The position numbers and the translations under genes are program-made. Positions 9,650 through 19,495 of a DNA stretch of 64,000 nucleotides are shown in pieces (within the stretch, counting starts at the first letter, position 1; every line of letters begins with the position of its first letter). The stretch is from NCBI GenBank assembly GCA_905116865.2, contig CAJHNH020008556.1, positions 145,001-209,000 on the forward strand. The letters are read 5' to 3'. A model generated the notes under the pieces. That model searched no databases, had not been told where the DNA came from, and saw only the letters and a program-made list of their open reading frames with translations. The stretch is from Candidula unifasciata. Taxonomy: Eukaryota; Mollusca; Gastropoda; Stylommatophora; Geomitridae.

Positions 9650-10161
9650 GCACAGCTAATCCGATGTTTCTCATGATTCAAAACTGCTGTCGAAATAATT
9701 AAACATATAACTACATTGAAACATCCTATTTCTGTTCATAATAGTTAACTTACTGCCAGAATCAGAAAATGGATACACAAAGATCAATGCCTGAAGGATG
9801 ATGACAGATAAATATGATAATAAACGAGAGACTTTCCCCAAAATTTGACTAGAAGATTTAGACCATGTTTTTGAGAAAGAGATTCACATGAAGTGATGAA
9901 CACTCGCAAAACATAGGGGGAAAAAATATATATTAATAAGAGGAGGTACTAGATTATATAACAGCTGCAAGCTTCATATTCCAGCATCTGGGTATCTTTA
10001 TAACAACAGATGTAAGAGGATATGAAGAAAATCCCTGAAGAAGCATTTTGAAGACAGATTCAGCCAGATAGGATAAAACACAGTGCAGAAGTTAATCCTA
10101 TAAACTTTATGCAAGTAGTTAAGAAAAAAAAAAGTAAACTGTGTGTATAAAAGTAACTTAC
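9650..10161. other. No recognised feature
   Basis: AT-rich intronic sequence next to the NOL4 exon donor. Nothing recognised. Confidence 0.5.
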
Positions 10162-10365
10162 AGGCTCATATCCATTATGTTCTTTTGATCTACGTAGACG
10201 TCTGCAGGATTTGAGGTAGGTTCTTATCCTTTTTCTGGATCGCTCGTTAAACTCAGGGAATTGTCTATCACATGCTTCTAAGATTGCTTGAATCTTATCC
10301 TTGGGCTGTTTGGATATCGGTACCATTCTGTCCAGGTTTTCATCCACGAACAAGCGCACAAACAT
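10162..10365 (-). CDS. NOL4: NOL4-like exon (fourth exon in window), core conserved block
   Basis: A 204-nt exon of 68 codons, phase 0 at both ends. It is preceded on the minus strand by atttaatttag and followed by gtaagt. It encodes [20 protein letters not shown], then [19 protein letters not shown], then [20 protein letters not shown]. This closely matches the most conserved segment of vertebrate NOL4/NOL4L ([20 protein letters not shown] and [14 protein letters not shown]). The Arg/Lys-rich end may be a nuclear or nucleolar targeting signal. NOL4 and NOL4L paralogues are hard to separate from this segment alone. The first ATG belongs to the exon interior and is not evidence of a start codon. 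Confidence 0.95.
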
Positions 10366-10544
10366 CTAAATTAAATAAAACAGTCAGAAATTTAAAAAAG
10401 TAAACTGTGAAGTTGTTTCAAGATTCATAAGCACAATAATAATTTTAGGAGAAAGGAAAAATTTGAATTACACAGTAAGGCAAAAGGAAGAAAAAATATG
10501 TTTTTTTTTCTTCTTCTTCTTTTTTTCATGTTTACCTGTAAAAA

Positions 10545-10600
10545 GTGGTCATCATCATGCTAGTGACCTTTACTTCCCAGAACACTACCTGGTACTTTCT
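10545..10600 (-). mobile_element. SINE B fragment
   Basis: gtggtcatcatcatgctagt followed by gacctttacttcccagaac resembles the middle of SINE B on the minus strand (gatcagcatcacgccagcc and tctacttcccgg). Strongly decayed. Confidence 0.5.
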
Positions 10601-10704
10601 TCTTCTTCCCCGTGAAAAAGGCAGTTGGCAAGTTGTGTTGTGGCTTACAGCTGGGTTGCCATTTCTGCATTTTTCAGCCAAACACATCTGATTTTAGCAA
10701 CATA

Positions 10705-10905
10705 GTGTAGGGGATGTGGGGGGGGGGGGTGTAGGGGGTGTGGGGGATGTGTAGGGGATGTGTAGGGGTGAGTGGGAGATGTGTAGGGTGAGTGGGGGAT
10801 GTGTAGGGGGTTTGATGGTGTGGGGGGATGTGTAGGGGTTGTGGGGGGATGTGTAGGGGGGAGTGGGGGGATGTATAGGGGGTTGGGGGGGGGGAAGGAG
10901 GGTGG
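10705..10905. repeat. G-rich minisatellite
   Basis: Repeats of ggggatgtgtaggggtg with variable G-runs, about 20-24 bp per unit and roughly nine units. Runs of three or more G recur every few bases, so G-quadruplexes are possible on the + strand. It lies between two NOL4 exons. Confidence 0.9.
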
Positions 10906-10919
10906 TTGGGGCAATTCTT

Positions 10920-11285
10920 ATTTCCTCAAATATGGGGCCCTGGAACCCACTCAAAGGGCAACACATCCATCGCTTGATTTTTTTTTTTTTGGTTACTGCT
11001 TTTGAAACTGGCAGTTCTTCTCCTTTGCTTTCACAGGCAGTAAACTCCGGCAGAAAGTTCTGGTTGTTCCATCGCCTGAAGAATTTAGAATTGTTCCAAC
11101 AAAACTTGAGTGTCGCATGCACATCGATTTTACAGATCAGACTTTGTATGCAGATTGTTAATTCCTTGCCTCTCAGGTAGATGCACTCCGACTTCAAAGG
11201 AAACCCCCAGTTAGTCGACTCTTACGACATGCAGTAGGCCTATTTTTTGTTTTCCCCACAATAGGACCCTAGAACCCAAATAAAC
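10920..11285 (-). mobile_element. Family A copies, minus (5' fragment and nearly full A5)
   Basis: 10924-10955 holds the reverse complement of the family A 5' end (ggggccctggaacccactc). 11030-11281 is a nearly full second copy: agtaaactccggcagaaagt (3' end), cagactttgtatgcagattg, ttgcctctcaggtagatgca, gttagtcgactcttacgac and aggaccctagaacccaaat (5' end). Confidence 0.8.
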
Positions 11286-11289
11286 TAGG

Positions 11290-11945
11290 AGTTCAATATG
11301 GAACTTCTTACAGTGCGTTGGACTATTTCCCCAAAAATGTTTGCAATAGAAATCCACACCCACCGATTTCTGCTTGCAAAGGCCAAGCAGCAATGGGCTT
11401 GTCCCAGCTGCAATAGAAGTGCTTCTTTATTAGAATGATAATCAATCGTTATTAATTGTAGGATTTTGATTTCAAGCTTGTGTAGATCCATAAAACTTTG
11501 CATCTACACTTAGGACTGAGTCTGCAGTTTAATTCTGCTCCTACTTCTTCATTGTTTTTAGTAATAGAATTAACCACTGCAGATGCTGTTTACTGTCAGC
11601 ATTGTTTCATCTTCATATCTCAAATTGTTGATGAAATGTCCATAAGTCATCAATTCTTCTCTTGTCTTCATTTGCTCAGACTATTTTTACAAGACAGGGG
11701 ACAATGTCTGGGAATGTTAAACATTCCAGTCACTAATTCTTTGTTAGCTAGTACGGGACTACTTCGTAATTATAAATTATTTTTATTTTATTATGATGAC
11801 ATGCTGCGTCAATAAATATTATTTATGTCTTAGGTTTGCCTGTGAATTTGAAGATTTGCAAGAATATAATTATTCTTACTGTATGAATAAAAACATGTTC
11901 TGAAAACTGATTTGCTACAAAAGAAGTAAATATTGTAATGACCAT
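11290..11945. other. No recognised feature
   Basis: AT-rich sequence without repeats or exon-like segments that I can recognise. Confidence 0.5.
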
Positions 11946-11949
11946 TAGT

Positions 11950-12320
11950 TCATGAAAGAAATCTTTTCACCAGGTGATGCCGGTGTGCTGGGAACTGAAC
12001 AGGTGGACATACTGGCTGGCTCTGCACAACTTGGTGGAATACTGATACATGATAAGGCAGACGTGGTTAGTGCCTTGTGGGAGAGCTTGTACAGTTCAGA
12101 GGAGCAGATGGATCACCACAGTCTGGTGAGATTGATGCAGTGGGGAGTGACGAGAGGTTCTGGGCTCAGAGGAAAACAAGACGGACGTTTATTCAGAATG
12201 CTACTGGCACTGTTAGAATCAGAACTCTTTACTGGCTGCTGAAGATGGGGACGAAGAATTTATGGGAATGCCCCGAGTGCTGTGATGTTGGTTCTTGAAT
12301 CAAATCAATCAAATCAGAAT
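11950..12320 (+). mobile_element. LINE-R5 RNase H remnant with AATCA tail
   Basis: It reads FSPGDAGVLGTEQVDILAGS, the RNase H motif corresponding to GHAGVxGNERAD with His changed to Asp. After a frame break it ends MGTKNLWECPECCDVGS and stop, followed by a short (aatca)n tail at 12298-12317. The CPECC end is shared with 53540-54010. It is a 5'-truncated retrotransposon 3' end, 120 bases from the donor of the next NOL4 exon. Confidence 0.75.
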
Positions 12321-12439
12321 ATGAAGAGAAACCCTTAATGATGATGAGGCTGGCGAAGAGCAATAGGAAGCTACAAATGAGAATTATGATGATCATAGTG
12401 ATAATAAAGGAAATAAACCAAATACTGTTAAACACTTAC

Positions 12440-12556
12440 ATTAAATGCTTTCAGTCGCTCGGGATCTATGTTTTGACCAACCGGAATCTTCTCATCATCA
12501 TCATTGTCATCATCATCTTCTTCATCCTTGCCTTCACTAGTTTTTGTCACAACACT
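12440..12556 (-). CDS. NOL4: NOL4-like exon (third exon in window), acidic linker
   Basis: A 117-nt exon of 39 codons, phase 0 at both ends. The acceptor is a T-rich tract ending ttag and the donor is gtaagt. It encodes SVVTKTSEGKDEEDDDDNDD, then DEKIPVGQNIDPERLKAFN. In vertebrate NOL4 an acidic stretch likewise precedes ERLKAFN, and MFVRLFVDE follows directly. Here MFVRLFVDE is the start of the exon at 10162-10365, so the junction is reproduced exactly. Family A copy A6 lies 92 bases upstream of the acceptor. Confidence 0.93.
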
Positions 12557-12648
12557 CTAAAAAAAAGAGAGAGAAAAGAAAGCTCATTACTTGAAAAATA
12601 TAAAGGAAAAATTATTACAAAATTACAACTTGCTAGTTAATTCCATTT

Positions 12649-12941
12649 AGTCTCCCCATGAGGGTTCCAGGGCCCTATTATGGGAAAGGAGGGGGGGGGA
12701 GGGGGGGTTATGGGAGGGGATAGACCCACTGGCTACCCAAAAGCACATCGTAAGAGTCGACTAATTTCGAGCTTCCTTTGAAGTCAGAGTGCATCTGCCT
12801 GAGAGGCAAGGAACCAACAGTCTGCATACAAATGAGTCAGATCTGTAAAATGGATACACATGCAACACTCAGGTTCTGGAACAACTGCAAAGTGGATGTA
12901 CAACCAGAACTTTACCGCTGGTTAACGCAAAGAAGAAGAAG
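12649..12941 (+). mobile_element. Family A retroposon copy A6 with 10-bp duplication
   Basis: The perfect duplication aattccattt (12639-12648 and 12942-12951) brackets 293 bp that run from a 5' gagggttccagggccctatt through gcatctgcctgagaggcaag and caggttctggaacaactgc to gttaacgcaaagaagaagaag. This defines the family: about 290 bp, no ORF, no clear polymerase III promoter, and a (GAA)n 3' tail. Confidence 0.9.
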
Positions 12942-12954
12942 AATTCCATTTCTC

Positions 12955-13530
12955 TTTGATAAGTTAACTCCCACCTGGTAAAGTCAGGAACTTTGTTAGG
13001 GGTATTAATTTTATATTTGGCCATAATATATTTTTTTAATATGGCACTGTTGAAATGGTAGTCATGTTTGTTATAATGCGTGACAACAGTAAAATGAAAT
13101 AATATTTTGTTTTACTTTAATCTCTTTAAAAATATTTTGTCACTGCCACAGGAATCAAGAAAGAGGCTGACCTCTTCTCCTCATGCCGTCTCTGCTCTTC
13201 ATTCATCCTTCTCTCGTTCCCCCCTTCTCCCCCTTTTTTTCTGTCATTCATTTCCTGAGGCACATAGGCCACTAATTAAATAGATCCTAGACTTGCTCAT
13301 AGTTAGCTGGTTTATCATCTTTTTAGACATTTTGTAGTGAGTACCGGCACCTTGTTTATCTATTTATAAAATAACCCTGGGCATATACGGTATAGCTTGG
13401 TCTCTCACTGCAGTGATCTGCCTGCCCAGAGCATTACATTGAACTGATTCGGACACTTGAAAGTGATATCTTTAAATTTTGAATTTGTTAGCTAAAGCCA
13501 ATAATGAATTTACTCAACACAAGCTGTGCC
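12955..13530. other. No recognised feature
   Basis: AT-rich sequence with a pyrimidine-rich patch near 13190-13250. Nothing recognised. Confidence 0.5.
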
Positions 13531-13536
13531 CTTTTC

Positions 13537-14820
13537 AGAAGGAGACAATCTATGTTATATCATGAGAAGGAGACAATATATGGTTACGTTATTAGAAGGA
13601 GACAATCTATGGGTATGTCATTAGAAGGAGACAATCTATGGGTATGTCATAAGAAGGAGACAATCTATGGGTATGTCATTAGAAGGAGACAATCTATGGG
13701 TATGTCATTAGAAGGAGACAATCTATGGGTATGTCATAAGAAGGAGACAATCTATGGGTATGTCATCAGAAGGAGACAATCTATGGGTATGTCATTAGAA
13801 GGAGACAATCTATGGGTATGTCATTAGAAGGAGACAATCTATGGCTATGTCATTAGAAGGAGACAATCTATGGGTATGTCATTAGAAGGAGACAATCTAT
13901 GGGTATGTCATTAGAAGGAGACAATCTATGGGTATGTCATTAGAAGGAGACAATCTATGGGTATGTCATTAGAAGGAGACAATCTATGGGTATGTCATTA
14001 GAAGGAGACAATCTATGGGTATGTCATTAGAAAGAGACAATCTATGGGTATGTCATTAGAAGGAGACAATCTATGGGTATGTCATCAGAAGAAGACAATC
14101 TATGGGTATGTCATCAGAAGGAGACAATCTATGGGTATGTCATCAGAAGGAGACAATCTATGGGTATGTCATCAGAAGGAGACAATCTATGGGTATGTCA
14201 TTAGAAGGAGACAATCTATGGGTATGTCATCAGAAGGAGACAATCTATGGGCATGTCATCAGAAGGAGACAATCTATGGGTATGTCATCAGAAGGAGACA
14301 ATCTATGGGCATGTCATCAGAAGAAGACAATCTATGGGTATGTCATCAGAAGGAGACAATCTATGGGTATGTCATCAGAAGAAGACAATCTATGGGTATG
14401 TCATCAGAAGGAGACAATCTATGGGTATGTCATCAGAAGGAGACAATCTATGGGTATGTCATCAGAAGGAGACAATCTATGGGTATGTCATCAGAAGGAG
14501 ACAATCTATGGGTATGTCATCAGAAGGAAACAATCTATGGGTATGTCATCAGAAGAAGACAATCTATGGGTATGTCATCAGAAGGAGACAATCTATGGGC
14601 ATGTCATCAGAAGGAGACAATCTATGGGTATGTCATCAGAAGGAGACAATCTATGGGCATGTCATCAGAAGGAGACAATCTATGGGCATGTCATCAGATG
14701 GAGACAATCTATGGGCATGTCATCAGAAGGAGACAATCTATGGGCATGTCATCAGATGGAGGCAATCTATGGGCATGTCATCAGAAGGAGACAATCTATG
14801 GGCATGCAATCAGAAGGAGA
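13537..14820. repeat. 29-bp minisatellite, ~44 units, fused to LINE-R1
   Basis: The unit begins agaaggagacaatctatggg and ends tatgtcatc or tatgtcatt. Left-hand units carry cattag and gggtatg; right-hand units carry catcag and, near the end, gggcatg and agatgg, so variants form a gradient. In one frame the unit reads RRRQS then GHVIRR, the LINE-R1 segment of the type RRQSFFFGHVMRR with a few bases lost. The R1 C-terminus continues without a break at 14821. Because 29 is not a multiple of three, the frame rotates and the long open frames here are meaningless. Confidence 0.93.
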
Positions 14821-15040
14821 AAACAGGTGTATATCATGACAGTGAGAACGCTGGAGGGAAAAAGAGGCAGAGAAGGCAGGGAAAAAGAGGCAGAGAAGGC
14901 AGATAAAAGATGCAGGACAGTTTGACATCATGGCATGGAAGAACATCTGTGTCAGCACTGACTGAAAGTACACAAGAGAAAGTTGTGGAAAGACATGACT
15001 ACCAACGCCTCATGGTATGGAAGAAGAACAAGCCGGAATT
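14821..15040 (+). mobile_element. LINE-R1 3' end downstream of minisatellite
   Basis: MTVRTLEGKRGREGR corresponds to VTTGKISGKRGRGR in other R1 copies, with gaaaaagaggcagagaaggc duplicated. acagtttgacatcatggcat then gtcagcactgactgaaagta and tgactaccaacgcctcatgg follow, as at 53330-53460. Confidence 0.75.
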
Positions 15041-15044
15041 AGAA

Positions 15045-15668
15045 AGCTAGAAAGCTAAATTTAGAGAAGAAAAATAAGGTGGATGGGGGTAACACACACA
15101 GGCATGCACATTTATATGCACACACACACACACACATAAAATCACATGTTTTGACCCTCCCCCTGTTCTCTTCCAAAACACCATCATTAATCAGAATTTC
15201 TCGTCACAAAATGCCTGATTGTCTGGCTACTCAATTCCACAGCTCTATGTGTAATCTTGGTAATCTTAGTTTCAGCTTCATAGTAAACAGGTCACTTCAT
15301 AGTTGCTCTGCTCCTGTGCCAACGAAAAACACACGGAATGTTTATCACAGTCCCTTGTGGAAAGATTGACAGACTGCTGTCTCAGCACATACGTCCCATT
15401 TTCTTAATCTACAATTCACACGACCACGTTGGTCACAGTAAAAAAAAACACATTCCAAATGAAATCCACAGCTCTCAGTGTCACACCATGCACTCAACTC
15501 AGAAGCTGGGCAACGTAACTATATCCTTCCAGTCTACAAATGGAGCGAAACGGCAACGGCCACCATCTGGCAGAAGCACAAAATTATCACGACTCAAAAC
15601 AGTGACTGTGCCTAGCGTCCATTTTGACCCACAAAATGTGCTTTCACTGCCAATGCATCCTCAATGTC
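15045..15668. other. Intronic sequence with (CA)n
   Basis: Apart from a (CA)n patch at 15119-15138, no feature is recognised. Confidence 0.5.
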
Positions 15669-15740
15669 TGGTATCCCGAACCCACAACCTTCAGATACAC
15701 AGGTTAGCTCCTAGCTGCTACGATACAGGCAGCTCCCCAA
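15669..15740 (-). mobile_element. tRNA-like SINE head
   Basis: The minus strand reads tatcgtagcagctaggagct and later gaaggttgtgggttcggg, spaced like A and B boxes of a tRNA-derived head. It is decayed, and its tail cannot be delimited. Confidence 0.4.
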
Positions 15741-15769
15741 GAAACTCAAGAAGAAACAGTGGCTGATTA

Positions 15770-16028
15770 AAATTATGTATACAGAAAGACAATAAGAAAG
15801 AGACAAACACTGTTCTTTGGCCACGTAATGAGAAGAAAGAATATTGTGACAACTGGAAAGATCAGTGGAAAAAGGTATAGAGGCAGACCAAGAGAGATGA
15901 TGCTGGATGGGCTGAAGCGATGGCATGGAGGGATAACGTCAAGAGAGCTGCTCCAGGCAACCAGGAATCATGATCTGTGGAGACGCATGAGCGCCTACAC
16001 CAGTTGGCCGGGCACATGGGGAAGATGA
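15770..16028 (+). mobile_element. LINE-R1 3'-end remnant
   Basis: aagagacaaacactgttctt then tggccacgtaatgagaagaa encode RQTLFFGHVMRR, followed by VTTGKISGKRYRGRPREMML and DGLKRWHGGITSRELLQATR. It is closely similar to 57120-57365. It stops 61 bases before the donor side of the NOL4 exon at 16090. Confidence 0.85.
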
Positions 16029-16089
16029 GGTACAAAAAGAGTCTAAGTAAAGAGTTACATTCATGAGACAGTACAGAAAAATCTCTTAC

Positions 16090-16286
16090 ATCACCACTTT
16101 CACAACTAGCTCTCCTCTTCCTCTCTGGGTGGCCTTTGCCGATAAGAACCTTTCCTGGAATGGGGGAAGCTTTTCTGGAATGAGCTCCTTCAGGTGAGGC
16201 ATCTGCAGTTCTGGTCTCTGTGTCCACACACTGAGGAGAGGTCCTCTTGGCTGAGGTCATGTCACTGAGTTCCTCCAATACAGCCT
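16090..16286 (-). CDS. NOL4: NOL4-like exon (second exon in window), Ser/basic linker
   Basis: A 197-nt exon. The minus strand has the acceptor acccaacag and the donor gtaaga. Two bases complete a codon begun in the previous exon (G plus AG), then 65 codons follow, ending in phase 0. It encodes EAVLEELSDMTSAKRTSPQC, with SRKASPIPGKVLIGKGHPER and KRRASCESGD later. I do not recognise this in vertebrate NOL4; it could be a lineage-specific or alternative exon in the low-complexity linker. Support comes from both splice sites and from phase agreement with both neighbouring exons. Confidence 0.75.
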
Positions 16287-16379
16287 CTGTTGGGTAAATA
16301 ATAAATGTTTTTACTACCATGGAAATCACAGCATTAGTCTTAAAGTAAACGACCTTCCCCCGCATTGGACTATCTCTCA

Positions 16380-16757
16380 GTCCTTAAAAAGAGAATAGCG
16401 GCTTTTGAGCTGAAATGATATAGAACGATTCTCAGAATATCTTGGACATAGAAAAGGAGAAATTCTGACATCTTGAAGGATCTGAACATCAAGGAAGATT
16501 GGCAAATAAACAGCATCCTGTCTCAGGAAATAAAATATTTTGGTCATTTCAAGTTCCACGATGGATTGGAAAAAAGAAGGCATGGTAGCAGGAAGGAGAG
16601 GCAGGGGCCGACCGACACGAAGATGGCCACAGGATATAAGTGGCTCCTTGAGTATGAAAGTACATGAGGCAAGAGCGCTGAGGAGAGACCGAGTTTCTTT
16701 CAGGCAGACCATGATAATAGCGACGTTCTGCAAATTACCTGCTAGATGATGATGATC
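16380..16757 (+). mobile_element. LINE-R3 3'-end remnant with (GAT)n tail
   Basis: cagaatatcttggacatag is a decayed RISWT block (RIPWT in better copies). DLNIKEDWQINSILSQEIKY, a YFGH segment, GRRGRGRPTRRWPQDISG and DRVSFRQTM follow in shifting frames, ending tagatgatgatgatc. Relatives are at 22250-22440, 38128-38335, 45725-45845 and 54385-54455. Confidence 0.75.
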
Positions 16758-16798
16758 AGCATTGGGCATCTGACACTAGACTCATAAGTTGTTCAGAC

Positions 16799-16994
16799 CA
16801 GTGGTTCTCAACCTTTCTAAAGCAACGACCCTTTAATAAGTTCCTCATGTTGTGGTGACCCCAAACCATAACATTATTTTTGTTGCTTCTTCATAACTTG
16901 AGTAAATATGTGTTTTCCTATGGTCTTAGGCGACCCCTGTGAAAGGGTCGTTTGACCACAAAAGGGGTCATAATCCACAGGTTGAGAACTGCTG
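16799..16994 (+). mobile_element. SPIN-like hAT MITE
   Basis: 196 bp with terminal inverted repeats cagtggttctcaacctt at the left and ggttgagaactgctg at the right. Internal landmarks match my memory of the SPIN (Space Invaders) hAT family: gaccctttaataagttcctc, atgttgtggtgaccccaaac, cataacattatttttgttgc, ttcttcataactt, then gtgttttcctatggtcttag and gcgacccctgtgaaagggtc. The middle is deleted, so it is a non-autonomous derivative. The flanking 8-mers (gttcagac and gtaatggc) do not match, so no target duplication remains. Confidence 0.85.
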
Positions 16995-17045
16995 GTAATG
17001 GCCAATCCGCATTTAGTGGATGAAGTGGTCACCATCATGTAAGAT
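16995..17045 (-). mobile_element. SINE B fragment
   Basis: ggccaatccgcatttagtgg then atgaagtggtcaccatcatg resembles 46570-46612 in SINE B (minus). It directly abuts the SPIN-like element, which may have inserted into it. Confidence 0.5.
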
Positions 17046-17379
17046 CAGTTGTGAGGCATGATCAGTTCACACATGTAAGCGTTAGCAGATAATGAGCACA
17101 CTGAAGACAGTATCACAGGATATTTTCCTCCTCTTTGCTTCGCTGTTAAGAATTGTTGTTCAGAGTATGCATGTGCAGCTAGCATCGTAGTACTATGTTA
17201 GTCAAAGGTTAAAATCAAGGGGATCAACTTCGTTGTACTGGATTTTATCCCATGTGGCTTGGTTTCTCTCCTCAAAATAGCTAGCCGTCTGCTGAGAGCA
17301 TCGCACACAGCCCAAACTCCCTAGCTCCGGTGAGGATCCCCATAAAAATATATAACCGTAAATACTGCACTCGTGAACT

Positions 17380-17462
17380 GAAGGGTGCAGCCGTGGTGAG
17401 AGCCCGCAACCTTCAAAGCGTGAAGCAAACAGCTTGTCCACTTCGCCACAGAGACCACCTCT
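17380..17462 (-). mobile_element. tRNA-like SINE head
   Basis: The minus strand reads gtggcgaagtggacaagctg, an A-box-like motif, and gaaggttgcgggctctcacc, a B-box-like motif, with tRNA-like spacing. A run of about 21 C follows on the + strand (17463-17483). Confidence 0.45.
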
Positions 17463-17689
17463 CCCCCCCCCCCCCCCCCCCCCGCTTCAGTACTAGTATT
17501 TGGTGGCTTTTGCATATTACAGATTTTGCATGAATGACATAAACATGCAGTGAGCGTTCTTTTCACCTTGTTCTCAAGATGTAAACTGGGTGGTGTCTTT
17601 GTAATAAATAGTAAACAGAAATAGTAAAATGGTGCATTCTTCTTTGGCAATGGAAAGTGTAAGTGGCAAAAACAGCCCCAACCACTACA

Positions 17690-17880
17690 GGTCAAAGACC
17701 ACTGTTCTAGATCCATATTTATTAAAGACCAATCCGGCATTGGGTAGGTGGTGGTTACGTCAGCCATGGTGTTCTCTAGAGATGGCCGTGTGTCGACATC
17801 AGGCCGGTCCAGGACAGTGTCTGTTATTGGCTAGGTCGACTTCGGGGTCAAGGTCAGTTTTGAAGAGACACCCAAACAAT
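17690..17880 (-). mobile_element. SINE B, strongly diverged
   Basis: The + strand contains agaccaatccggcattgggt, aggtggtggttacgtcagcc and ggtcaaggtcagttttgaag in the order expected for the SINE B body on the minus strand. The head is missing. Confidence 0.55.
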
Positions 17881-18171
17881 CACCCCCAAAATGCGGATAG
17901 GATGTTTGTTTTAGTATCCAGAAGCCACGAGTTGTTAACCCTTAGGCTCGGTATTATGGATATCGCAACCTTTAGGCCTTGATTCCATTGTAAATACCGT
18001 AAATCTGGGAGAAAATGTGGCTTTTTTGCATACCCCCGGGAGTGAATCCGGACCACAAGGAGTTCGTCACCCGCTCACCGCGCAATCCGGTTATGCGGAT
18101 AGGAACCTAATACATTCGAGCCGACGGGCTAGCGAAGCCTGTTAGCCACTACAATATACTACAACATCAGG

Positions 18172-18360
18172 ACTTTAATTTTAGTTCAACTGAACTCGGG
18201 GACTCCGAGAGCTGAAGGAGAGCTCAAAGGGAAAGTCCAATAGTTTAGGGGTGTTACAGTGTGAGATGGGCACCCACTAATTCTAACCCTGACTCCCCTA
18301 TGATAGTGGACTTTCTCTGAATTCTCGGATTTCTCGAGAGAGTGTGAACAAAAATGATAC
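18172..18360. mobile_element. MITE G, copy 1
   Basis: The left end ttcaactgaactcgggga then ctccgaga faces the right end, whose reverse complement is ttcacactctctcgaga and aatccgaga. The centre aaagtccaatagtttagggg tgtta is shared with the copies at 30455-30655 and 48033-48225. No ORF. Confidence 0.65.
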
Positions 18361-18934
18361 TACCTTCTGTTTTTCATAAAGAAGTCTACACAAAAATGGG
18401 ACAATACAAATGGGTGAATAAAAATGGGTAAATGAAAATAGGTGAATTAAAAACGGGTATAGGGACGTAAAGTGGGTCTAATTATGGAGACACTTCAGGT
18501 GGTCGCTTTGTAGGCAGCCCGGAGGAGAGGGCCGCACATGCGTGTGACTTTTACAGCAGGGCATAATGAGGGGATTATCCGTGGAGACAGAAGGTGCGCG
18601 TGTGTGCTCTCTTTCCTGAAGGCAGCAGCACAGAAGCAAGGTGAGCGGCAGGGGGAATCCAGCCAGGATCGATTGGTAAATCGGAGCGTCTGCTAAATCT
18701 TCGGTCGTCTTTTTGACCAGCTGGTACACAACGAACAGCGGTCGTTCCCGGCGCGTGCTGGAGTCGTTTGTGTGTGGAAAAGGAAAAAAAAAGGGGGGGG
18801 GGGGGGAATATAAAACGGAGGAGGGAAAGGGCGCAGAAAAAAGAGGGTGGGGGAGGGGGCTTGGGTGCTTCCACGTGAGAAAGAAGATTTAATGGAAGCA
18901 GGTTCGTGTATTACCTACCTCATTCCTCTCCCTG
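18361..18934. other. Low-complexity and unrecognised sequence
   Basis: Short degenerate aaaatgggtgaat repeats lie at 18385-18450, and a G-run plus purine-rich patch at 18781-18860. Nothing else is recognised. Confidence 0.5.
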
Positions 18935-19255
18935 TGTGGGCTCCGGGGTCCCATTATTGGGGGGGGGGAAGAGAGAGACGAGGGAGAAACAACAATAGAC
19001 CCACCGCCTTCCCAACAAGAATGACCTCAGAATCTACTAACCGAAGGGATTTCTTCGTATAGGTCGGAATGCATCTGCCTAAGAGGCAAGAAACCAACAG
19101 TCTGTACACTAATAAGTCAGATGATAAAAACAGACGCGCACGCAACGCTCAGGTTCCGGGGCCAAACTAAAGTCTACAGGTGGACCAACATCCAGAACTT
19201 TCTTCCAGAGATTATATTACAACCGGCGAACACGAAGCAGAGGCTGAAGAAGACT
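18935..19255 (+). mobile_element. Family A retroposon copy A7
   Basis: gtgtgggctccggggtccca, a G-run, aacaatagacccaccgcc, ggaatgcatctgcctaagag, caagaaaccaacagtctgta, caggttccggggccaaact and catccagaactttcttcc, then cgaagcagaggctgaagaaga. Nearly full length. Confidence 0.85.
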
Positions 19256-19404
19256 TCATTCTAGTAGTGCGTTCATGGTTACTAGTTTTAGACTACTATA
19301 AAAAATGGAGAGACAAACAAAGTATGTGTCGTATGTGTGTGTGGGTGTGTGGTTGGGTGTGGGGGGTGGGGGCGGGTAGGGCAGATACGAAATGAAGAAT
19401 GGTT

Positions 19405-19495
19405 AGGTAGTCTTCGTGGCGAAGCGGTTGGGCCCTTTGCCTGGCACCCCGAAGGTCATAGGTTTGTTTCCCGGCTTCGTCGCTCTGTTCATTTG
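19405..19495 (+). mobile_element. tRNA-like SINE head
   Basis: gtcttcgtggcgaagcggtt contains an A-box-like motif. gaaggtcataggtttgtttc then ccggcttcg is B-box-like and closes an acceptor-like stem with cttcgtgg. It could pass for a tRNA pseudogene, but the B box is degenerate and no intact cloverleaf was fitted. Confidence 0.5.

Noticed and set aside
16791..17002. 8-bp target duplication for the SPIN-like element
   Set aside because: gttcagac and gtaatggc agree at only 4 of 8 bases.
19405..19495. Functional tRNA gene
   Set aside because: A- and B-box-like motifs exist but the B box is degenerate and no complete cloverleaf was found; SINE head is more likely. The same holds for 29957, 42033 and 22491.
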